Part shown: one piece after another, positions 5,712 through 10,794 of the stretch | Layout: every line of letters begins with the position of its first letter | Position numbering within the stretch: the first letter of the stretch is position 1 | Assembly: GCA_964632015.1 (NCBI GenBank) | Contig: CAZWAT010000093.1 | Coordinates: 1 to 10,794, forward strand | DNA: 10,794 nucleotides | Reading direction: 5' to 3' | Origin: JAAYCO01 sp964632015 | GTDB lineage: Bacteria; Planctomycetota; Phycisphaerae; SM23-33 | The notes under the pieces: generated by a model | What the model was told of the DNA's origin: nothing | Databases searched by the model: none | Seen by the model: only the letters and a program-made list of their open reading frames with translations | Position numbers and translations under genes: made by a program

Positions 5712-6813
5712 TTACTGGCTCCAATTGGGTTGTTCTGCAAGTACCATCCTTGTACATGGGCTTTGAAGTCACCTTTGCGGTGATCTCGGCCCGTTGTGTT
5801 TTCACAATAAGCTCTGTGTTCACCTCGTTCAATGATCGTTTGACGTAGCCCATTGCTATTGACGCGTTCAAGCTCGGGCTGAACGCTCCGGAGGTGATTT
5901 CGCCCACAACCTGCCCATCGTAAATGATCTGGTCGTGGGTTGACATCTTTCTTCGCGTCTCGGCGATAAGGGCGACAAGAATGCGCTCGGGCTGCGATTG
6001 ACGCATCCGCTTCACCGCCTCATTGCCGATGTATCCATGATCTGACCTCAACAGGCGGTCTATGTCAACCTCGGCGGCATTGGTGGAGCTGTTGAAGTCC
6101 TGCCCGCTGAGGTGATAGCCCATCTCCAGACGAAGAAGATCCCTCGCTCCGAGCCCGGCGGGCTTGAGGGCGGGGTTTTCAAGCAGAACCCGGGCTATTT
6201 CTACGATATCCTGTCCACTGGCGCAGACTTCGTATCCAAGTTCACCGGTGTATCCGCTCCTGGTGATGATGGCGTCTGTGCCCATGCACCGGGTGCGCAT
6301 GCCTGTGTAATAACGAAGCGATGAAAGATCATCCTCCACGTGACCGGAAAGAACCTTGTAACTCAGGGGGCCTTGCACATCCACCTTGCCCCACTTGAAG
6401 GTCTGATCAACAACCGACGTCTGCGGGTCGATGTGCGATTTGATCCATTCCAGATCGCCTTCGCGGGTGCCAGCATTGACGAACAGCAGAAATTCCTCTT
6501 CGCCAAGCTTCAGAACGACGGTGTCGTCTATGATTCCCCCGTCCTCTCTCAGCATCATGCCAAGCCTGCACTGACCGAGCTTCATCTCCACCACGTTGCG
6601 GGTCAACAGCCGAGAAATATCCTGCGCACAAGTGGGGCCGCTAAACAGAAACTGCCCCATGTGGCTGGTGTCGAAGAGCGACGCCGACTGGCGGCACTGA
6701 TTGTGTTCGGCGATTATTCCTTCATACTGCACCGGCAGTAACCAACCATGGAAATCGAAAATCCTGGCGTTGTGGGCAACATGCAAATCATAAAGGAGAG
6801 TTTTTTCAGGCAA
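5695..6813 (-). CDS. gcvT: Aminomethyltransferase, glycine cleavage T protein
   Basis: GcvT releases ammonia from the aminomethyl-lipoyl arm of GcvH and transfers the one-carbon unit to tetrahydrofolate. The 372 residues are the family length. Landmarks are TLLYDLHVAHNARIFDFHGW (5-24), LFDTSHMGQ (47-54), GGIIDDTVV with the conserved acidic residues D96/D97, RSGYTGELGYEV (185-196) and GLGARDLLRLEMG (220-232). The stretch after this, NSSTNAAEVDIDRLL, differs from the usual form (P-x-E-A-G-L-G), a local oddity in an otherwise good protein. The start is TTG at 6813: it places TLLYDLH at the normal distance, an in-frame TGA lies nine codons upstream and the next internal ATG is at residue 52. Only a weak GAG stands before it. 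It is the first gene of the gcv operon, so its leader is the likely place for control. Confidence 0.95.
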   Translation of the reverse strand: MPEKTLLYDLHVAHNARIFDFHGWLLPVQYEGIIAEHNQCRQSASLFDTSHMGQFLFSGPTCAQDISRLLTRNVVEMKLGQCRLGMMLREDGGIIDDTVVLKLGEEEFLLFVNAGTREGDLEWIKSHIDPQTSVVDQTFKWGKVDVQGPLSYKVLSGHVEDDLSSLRYYTGMRTRCMGTDAIITRSGYTGELGYEVCASGQDIVEIARVLLENPALKPAGLGARDLLRLEMGYHLSGQDFNSSTNAAEVDIDRLLRSDHGYIGNEAVKRMRQSQPERILVALIAETRRKMSTHDQIIYDGQVVGEITSGAFSPSLNASIAMGYVKRSLNEVNTELIVKTQRAEITAKVTSKPMYKDGTCRTTQLEPVNEHPQ

Positions 6814-6900
6814 AGCAATCTCGCTTTCTCGTCAGCGGCGGGTTTGTTCCGTTCGCCAAAGCATTTTCTGCACGGGAGCCTATCGCCCACCGTGGTCTTG
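6814..6900 (-). promoter_or_regulatory. Structured leader of the gcv operon, possible translational switch
   Basis: The leader holds a segment AAAGC (6827-6823 on the minus strand) that can pair in two ways. It can pair with GCTTT at 6816-6812, which covers the TTG start, or with an upstream GCTTT at 6862-6858. The upstream pairing is extended by GGCG/CGCC (6857-6854 with 6840-6837). The 7-mer TGCTTTG occurs in both places. The consensus blocks of the known glycine riboswitch are absent. This is a structural suggestion by eye, without an energy calculation. Confidence 0.35.
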
Positions 6901-6903
6901 TCT

Positions 6904-6932
6904 TCAATAATAGCGTGCCCCCCGACAGTCAA
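6904..6932 (-). promoter_or_regulatory. Possible gcv operon promoter
   Basis: TTGACT (6932-6927; five of six consensus bases) is followed by a 17-base spacer and TATTGA (6909-6904; three of six). It stands about 90 bases before the gcvT start. The -10 element is poor, so the site is tentative. Confidence 0.28.
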
Positions 6933-7026
6933 TACATTAATACGGCATTATCGCTTTTTATTGTGCAGTTTCGCTTATTGCGGGTCATCAAGGTCCCGTT
7001 GGGGAAGTTCTGGAGCGGGCTTTGCT

Positions 7027-7040
7027 CTTCCGATCGGAAG
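7027..7040. repeat. Perfect 14-base palindrome between lacI and gcvT
   Basis: CTTCCGATCGGAAG is its own reverse complement and lies 23 bases past the lacI stop codon. A partly competing hairpin GGGCTT/AAGCCC surrounds it (7018-7043). There is no T-tract on the minus strand, so it is a weak terminator candidate. Its centre is GATC, not the CG usual for LacI-family operators. Confidence 0.45.
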
Positions 7041-7063
7041 CCCCGACAATCACGGTCGCGTAC

Positions 7064-8065
7064 TCAGCCTGAATCTCTTATCACAAGGCAATGTGGCAGG
7101 ATTCTTTGCCTTGGTGAATCCTTAGGAGATGCAAGCCTCTGCTTAATCGTCTCGCCCGCCGCGGATGCAAGTTCGTAGATGGGCTGCTCTATCGTGGTGA
7201 GCGAAACCTTGAGCATGTGTGCCCATGGGAAAAAGTCATAACCCACCACCGCGATTTCGTCCGGACATCGCACGCCCCTGGTGTGCATTTCGTGCAGAAA
7301 ATGCGCCGCCTGCGGGGAATCGCCAAAAATGGCTGCAGTAGCGCGATTCTTCGCTGATCTGTTCGAGCAGACCATATCCGCGGTGACCCGCACTAGACTG
7401 CTTCTGGGGGTTTCGCTATGCAGGGTAACCGCGTGCAGGCCCATTTTGCGAATGCTGTCGACGCAGCCTTTGCTGAAGCCGTCGGCGTATCCCGGACACG
7501 CAACAATGATTCGCTTGTGTCCCCTCGACGCCAGGTGCTCGATGCCCATTACCCCCGCCTCGTAGCGGTCAATCGCCACGCTGTCGCACCTGAGCGAGCC
7601 GATTGGATCGTTGCCGACCAGCACCGTCGGAATTCGACTAGCCCATGTGGGAAGAGTAGCGTCGGCCTCGCAAACTATGACCAACGCCTCGACCTGCATC
7701 TCACGGAATGTGCCCATCCACGGAGACGCCGACCACTGCACCTGTTGATTGCCTACCCCCAGAACTGGTCGATAATCGGGCGAATGAAGTTCCCTCAGCA
7801 ACGACTCCACAAGCTCCATACGCACTGCGTCTCGTATCTGGCGAACATACACGCCGATCATCCCGCTGCGACGAGTAATGAGATTCCGCGCGGCAAGGTT
7901 GGGCACATACCCCATTTTGTCGGCAATGGCGTGAATCTTCTTGCGCATCACGGGGGATATTCTTGGCGAATCGCGCAACGCGAGACTTGCGGTATTGCGC
8001 GAACAGTGTGCCTTGTCGGCGATGTCCTGCAATGTCACACGACGATGATGTCCAGCCTGAGTCAT
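7064..8065 (-). CDS. LacI/GalR-family transcriptional repressor
   Basis: This is a DNA-binding regulator, probably a dimer, that responds to a small ligand, most often a sugar in this family; the ligand cannot be read from the sequence. Of 333 residues, 10-32 hold the helix-turn-helix (VTLQDIADKAHCSRNTASLAL), 53-64 the hinge helix region (YVPNLAARNLIT) and about 68-333 the periplasmic-binding-protein-like sensor. Typical sensor motifs are GIEHLASRGHKRIIV, DEIAVVGYDFFPWA, LTTIEQPIYELASAA and a closing LPHCLVIRDSG. I chose the ATG at 8065, where AGAGGTG stands just upstream. A start at 8110 would lack a ribosome binding site and overlap the predicted operator. The gene is divergent from nothing and stands alone, between the envelope gene pair and the gcv operon. 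It could control gcv, distant genes, or mainly itself. The sequence supports only autoregulation directly. Confidence 0.93.
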   Translation of the reverse strand: MTQAGHHRRVTLQDIADKAHCSRNTASLALRDSPRISPVMRKKIHAIADKMGYVPNLAARNLITRRSGMIGVYVRQIRDAVRMELVESLLRELHSPDYRPVLGVGNQQVQWSASPWMGTFREMQVEALVIVCEADATLPTWASRIPTVLVGNDPIGSLRCDSVAIDRYEAGVMGIEHLASRGHKRIIVACPGYADGFSKGCVDSIRKMGLHAVTLHSETPRSSLVRVTADMVCSNRSAKNRATAAIFGDSPQAAHFLHEMHTRGVRCPDEIAVVGYDFFPWAHMLKVSLTTIEQPIYELASAAGETIKQRLASPKDSPRQRILPHCLVIRDSG

Positions 8066-8107
8066 CTCACCTCTGCGTGCCCCGAAAAGAAACTTATGAA
8101 TCCACAA

Positions 8108-8125
8108 CATATGATCGGTAATATG
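8108..8125. promoter_or_regulatory. Candidate LacI-family operator
   Basis: CATATGATCGGTAATATG is an 18-base dyad with seven of nine positions symmetric around a central CG, the form A-N-C-G-N-T typical of LacI/GalR operators. It covers the -10 element of the predicted lacI promoter, a placement suited to repression by steric block. Confidence 0.6.
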
Positions 8126-8139
8126 CCCCGCCAGGTCAA
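8111..8139 (-). promoter_or_regulatory. Predicted lacI-family gene promoter
   Basis: TTGACC (8139-8134; five of six consensus bases) is followed by 17 bases and GATCAT (8116-8111; four of six). The start codon at 8065 lies 45 bases further on. The operator dyad at 8108-8125 includes the whole -10 element. Confidence 0.5.
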
Positions 8140-8180
8140 GTACTCTCGTGGGCGGAATGACTCGTCAACACATCTTCCTT

Positions 8181-8205
8181 GCCAATTCGTGGTGGCGTGA
8201 TTGGC
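8181..8205 (-). terminator. Weak hairpin after the secreted-protein gene
   Basis: GCCAAT and ATTGGC pair across 13 bases just after the stop codon at 8207. There is no T-tract, so it may be a Rho-type or processing site or of no significance. Confidence 0.22.
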
Positions 8206-8206
8206 G

Positions 8207-9352
8207 TCAGGGTTCCCTTGCAACGCCGGTGCGGTAGTCGCGGATGAGGTTCAGGTATCGCTGGGGCATGGTGGTTCGCATCATCTCCACCAGCCGTTGA
8301 CGTTGATGTGGAGGCAGTTTGATCCAGTCGTCATCGGCGTCACCGCTGTACGTGCTGGTTTCACGGACGGGACGGGCAACCACACCCGGAACAAGCCTGC
8401 TCGCCGCAGCCGGTGCGGACGCCTTCTGATCCGATGCCGCATCTTCCCCACCACCTCCCGGCGCGGGTTGGCCCTCTTCGTCCGATGCCGATTGGGACTC
8501 GCTGCTTGATGAGGATGATTGATCCTGCTGGTTCTTGATCAGGTCTTCGATAAGCATGAGTATCTGTTGCTGCTGCCGTTGAACATCCTCGCCGGTATGG
8601 GTCGATTGCAGGTGAGTCTCTACATCCCGCATCGACTTGACCACGTGGCCCAGCGGGTCGCGGTAGATTTCCTTAAGTCGTTCAATCCTTCTAAGCAGGG
8701 TCGAGATATCGTCGTCCCACAACGCCAGCCCGTAATTCGTCATGCAATACGAATACAGGCGCATGGCGTATAACCCCCTGCCCGACTGTTCGAACAGCTC
8801 CCCCGCCTCGATGGCGGCACAGGCGCAGAAGCTGATTCTATGATGCATTTCTACCAGTATTTGTTGGTAGGCATCGATGGCGTCGTCGCGGGCCAGCGCC
8901 CTGAGGCACCTTGCCCAGAGAATCCGCCTTACCGCGTCGCCCTGTCCGCTGCTATGCTGACCCACTAGTGGCTCGATAATATTCATAGCGGCCTGGGGCT
9001 CGTTCGCCTCAAGCAGGTCAAGTGCTTGTCCGACAGGGCCGTCCACTATGGCAAAAGCCTTGATTATTACCTCGACGTTCGCCTTAGCACCCTGTGGGGA
9101 GGCGTTCTCCAGCAGCGATATCGCTTGCCGGGTGAGTTCTTCGTCGAAATACATCAGGCCCAAGCGTATTTCATCGGCCGACTCGGCCCGTTCCCTTGCC
9201 AAGTGCGCAACGCGGGCCTGGGCAAGAAACTCCTCGCGTTCGCTCGATGAGACGCCGGGAAGCTGCGAATCGCCTCCTGCCAAGCATGTACTTGCACATG
9301 TAACAATGGTGATTATCACGCAGGTGAGCGGAATGTGCGCTTGTCTGGTCAT
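8207..9352 (-). CDS. Secreted helical protein with Ser/Gly-rich linker and conserved C-terminal tail
   Basis: I know no proven function for this 381-residue protein. A signal peptide (residues 1-25, ending STCLA) shows export. Residues 35-235 look all-helical, with alternating Ala/Leu-rich helices like tetratricopeptide repeats (for example PQAAMNIIEPLVG at 119-131 and DAIDAYQQILVEM at 157-169). Then come QRQQQQILMLIEDLIKNQQDQ (258-278), a disordered Ser/Gly/Glu stretch (279-318) and a C-terminal block, DDDWIKLPPHQRQRLVEMM, with PQRYLNLIRDYRTGVA to the end. A W-x-x-L-P-P-x-x-R block with a final (F/M)P-x-x-Y motif is, as I recall, typical of planctomycete proteins encoded near MoxR ATPase, DUF58 and BatA-like genes. 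The ATG has GGGAGG six bases upstream and overlaps the preceding stop codon by four bases, so it should be translated together with its upstream neighbour and work with it in the envelope. Confidence 0.85.
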   Translation of the reverse strand: MTRQAHIPLTCVIITIVTCASTCLAGGDSQLPGVSSSEREEFLAQARVAHLARERAESADEIRLGLMYFDEELTRQAISLLENASPQGAKANVEVIIKAFAIVDGPVGQALDLLEANEPQAAMNIIEPLVGQHSSGQGDAVRRILWARCLRALARDDAIDAYQQILVEMHHRISFCACAAIEAGELFEQSGRGLYAMRLYSYCMTNYGLALWDDDISTLLRRIERLKEIYRDPLGHVVKSMRDVETHLQSTHTGEDVQRQQQQILMLIEDLIKNQQDQSSSSSSESQSASDEEGQPAPGGGGEDAASDQKASAPAAASRLVPGVVARPVRETSTYSGDADDDWIKLPPHQRQRLVEMMRTTMPQRYLNLIRDYRTGVAREP

Positions 9353-10794
9353 TGCTCGCCTCCCTGATGACGTGATTGCTCGATGCGATCACGCATTCGC
9401 TCGGCGAGCTTTCTTATGGTCGAGCTGTCACGGGTCAACTTACCGATTGCGTTATCCGCGTCGTCAAGTCTGCCCTCCTGTCGGAGTCGATCCACCTCGG
9501 CGGTTCGTTCGTTGAGTTGAATCTGCATCATCCTGAGCAGCTTGAGCTCGGCCAGTGGAGGCAAAAGGGAACGTTCGCCTCCCCCGCCGTCGCCTTGTCC
9601 CCCACCGGCTGCGCCCGGTGATTGGTCGCCTTCGCCCAGGCGTTCGCGAATCGCGTCTATCATCGCCTGAAGCATCCGTACGATGCGCCGCTGCGCCTGC
9701 TGCGTACCCGTATCCCCCAGCGCCTCGCCGAGCCTGGTCGCGACGCTGCACATCTGTTCGTCGACCTGCTCCAACGCGCCCGGAAAGACGGTGCTTCGTC
9801 CTTCCCCAAGCAGCATGTCGCGCACCTGTTTGACGTCGTCGGCGAGTTGTTTCTGCTGCCCGGCCATGACCCGCAGCGTTTGTTCATAAACTCTCACCCT
9901 TGGCGGCGCAGTGTCACGGGCATCGAGCAGTTGGAGCCATGTTTCGCGAGTCCGTTGTGCGATGCTGGTCTGGTTGTCAAGTATCCTCGCCAGAGCTTGC
10001 TCGATAGCCTCGATCTGTTCATCTTGGGTGACCTTTTCAATTCGATCAATTGCTTCGGCAAGCTCGTCCTGCGCACGAGCGAGCATGTCGAGTGCTGATA
10101 GCTGATGTCCATGGGCGGCTGCTTCGTCATTGCGGGCAAGGCTTTTCGACGCCTGGGCCATCTGTTCGCCAGAAGCCCCAACGCCTTTGCTACCCGGCGC
10201 GTCCAGGCCAAGCTCTTCACGCATTTCGTTGGCAAGTTCGCGTGCATTCTGGAGCAGTTCGCTCTGACGCGTCTGCTGCTGGTTCGTATCGGTCACTGGC
10301 TCTTGGAGCTTTCGCTGGATCTGCGCAAGCTGATATCTGCTGGCCTGCTGGAGCAACTCGACGGCCCGCTGTTGTTGCTCAACCGCCTTGAGCGGATTCT
10401 GCCGGGTTATCTGATCAGCCGAGTCGCTCATCATCCCCGCCGCTTCTGACAGATTTCCGACGTCACTTCCGACGCCAAGTTTCAGTGACATCTCATCTGT
10501 ACTGCTCGCCAGATTGTCAATGTCCCGCGCGAGTTGACGCTGCAAGCGGGCAACATTGCCCGCGGGATCGGCGTCAAGCATCCGCTCGATTACTTGCGAA
10601 AGACTGTCAATTGCCTGCCGCAGGTCATAACAAGCCTGTTCGTTGGCCTGCGAGAATGCGGCTGTCTCGTATCGCCCAATGCAGACAGCGCATGTCGTCA
10701 TTTCATCCGCCGACTCGTGCACATGCTCACGGGCATGGTCTATGCTTTCGGTTTTGGCCCCTGCCGCGATGATTGCCGCGACCAACGCCTCATC
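9349..10794 (-). CDS. Long alpha-helical, Gln-rich protein, N-terminus beyond window
   Basis: The frame is open to the window edge (482 codons here, counted from base 10794), so the start and any signal or membrane segment lie outside. A TTG at 10785 could be read as a start, but the frame continues upstream without a stop and no ribosome binding site is seen. The visible part is almost wholly helical and probably coiled coil, rich in Gln, Ala, Leu, Glu and Arg. Two stretches share the same pattern (about 115-155 and 207-250): Ser/Gly-x-x-Met-x-x-Ala, then Leu or Ile-x-x-x-(Asn/Asp), then Ala-x-x-x-(Gln/His), then Ala-(Val/Leu)-x-(Leu/Met)-Leu. This resembles the C-terminal part of DUF4175-type proteins. 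A Gly-rich linker (about 390-406) precedes LLPPLAELKLLRMMQIQLNERT, a block I associate with planctomycete envelope proteins of this gene neighbourhood. It overlaps the next gene by ATGA. The function is unknown; a structural or scaffolding role with its partner at 8207-9352 is my inference. Confidence 0.85.
   Translation of the reverse strand, partial: DEALVAAIIAAGAKTESIDHAREHVHESADEMTTCAVCIGRYETAAFSQANEQACYDLRQAIDSLSQVIERMLDADPAGNVARLQRQLARDIDNLASSTDEMSLKLGVGSDVGNLSEAAGMMSDSADQITRQNPLKAVEQQQRAVELLQQASRYQLAQIQRKLQEPVTDTNQQQTRQSELLQNARELANEMREELGLDAPGSKGVGASGEQMAQASKSLARNDEAAAHGHQLSALDMLARAQDELAEAIDRIEKVTQDEQIEAIEQALARILDNQTSIAQRTRETWLQLLDARDTAPPRVRVYEQTLRVMAGQQKQLADDVKQVRDMLLGEGRSTVFPGALEQVDEQMCSVATRLGEALGDTGTQQAQRRIVRMLQAMIDAIRERLGEGDQSPGAAGGGQGDGGGGERSLLPPLAELKLLRMMQIQLNERTAEVDRLRQEGRLDDADNAIGKLTRDSSTIRKLAERMRDRIEQSRHQGGEQ

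Noticed and set aside
6823..6838. Hammerhead-ribozyme-like CTGACGAGAAA on the minus strand
   Set aside because: CTGANGA and GAAA are directly joined with no room for stem II, so the ribozyme core cannot form.
6814..7063. Glycine riboswitch upstream of gcvT
   Set aside because: The aptamer blocks I would expect (GGAGAG, CCGAAGG-GCAA, CTCTCAGG) are absent on the minus strand, in both single and tandem form.
8066..8110. Repressor start at 8110
   Set aside because: There is no Shine-Dalgarno, the extra 15 residues are outside the family's usual N-terminus and the ATG is part of the operator dyad.
7418..8200. A 260-codon open frame on the plus strand across the LacI-family gene
   Set aside because: It is antisense to a well-supported repressor, and its His/Arg-rich composition is typical of a shadow frame.
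10783..10794. TTG at 10785 as the true start of the long helical protein
   Set aside because: The frame stays open to the window edge, no ribosome binding site can be seen and a helical chain continues without an N-terminal signal, so truncation by the window is more likely.

Overview
This window is most likely a chromosomal segment of a planctomycete, probably class Phycisphaerae. Three things point there: an HYExAFE-family protein, tiny exported proteins of a kind I associate with that group, and a pair of helical, Gln/Gly-rich envelope proteins resembling planctomycete proteins found near MoxR/DUF58/BatA clusters. The biotin synthase resembles the variant typical of anaerobes. This placement rests on remembered family distributions, not on a search. 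Every gene I can support lies on the minus strand, so the text below follows transcription from right to left.

Right end (8207-10794): two genes overlapping by ATGA. The first is a long helical protein cut by the window edge. The second is a secreted protein with a helical N-terminal half, a Ser/Gly-rich linker and a conserved C-terminal tail. They look like the end of a larger cell-envelope cluster.

Middle right (7064-8140): a LacI/GalR-family repressor with its own promoter. A near-palindromic operator with a central CG overlaps the -10 element, which suggests autoregulation.

Middle (2560-6813): a compact glycine cleavage operon, gcvT-gcvH-gcvPA-gcvPB, with overlapping or abutting genes. 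The P-protein is split into two subunits, and the lipoamide dehydrogenase gene is not in the window. The 250-base gap before gcvT holds no recognisable glycine riboswitch. It does hold a leader whose segments could pair in two competing ways around the TTG start codon.

Middle left (1961-2482): an HYExAFE-family protein with PD-(D/E)XK-nuclease-like spacing. Its full family N-terminus can only be reached from a non-ATG start, best read as CTG behind a strong Shine-Dalgarno. Two perfect stem-loops sit back to back upstream.

Left (847-1850): a self-contained cassette of three tiny exported or membrane proteins with its own promoter and an intrinsic terminator. The first two bases after that terminator's T-tract are almost at the start codon of the last gene, bioB (1-846, C-terminus outside the window). 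That BioB lacks two of the four classical [2Fe-2S] ligands.

No rRNA, tRNA, CRISPR array, transposase or phage gene was seen. No gene-free stretch exceeds 300 bases; the longest are 6814-7063 and 1762-1960, both described below.
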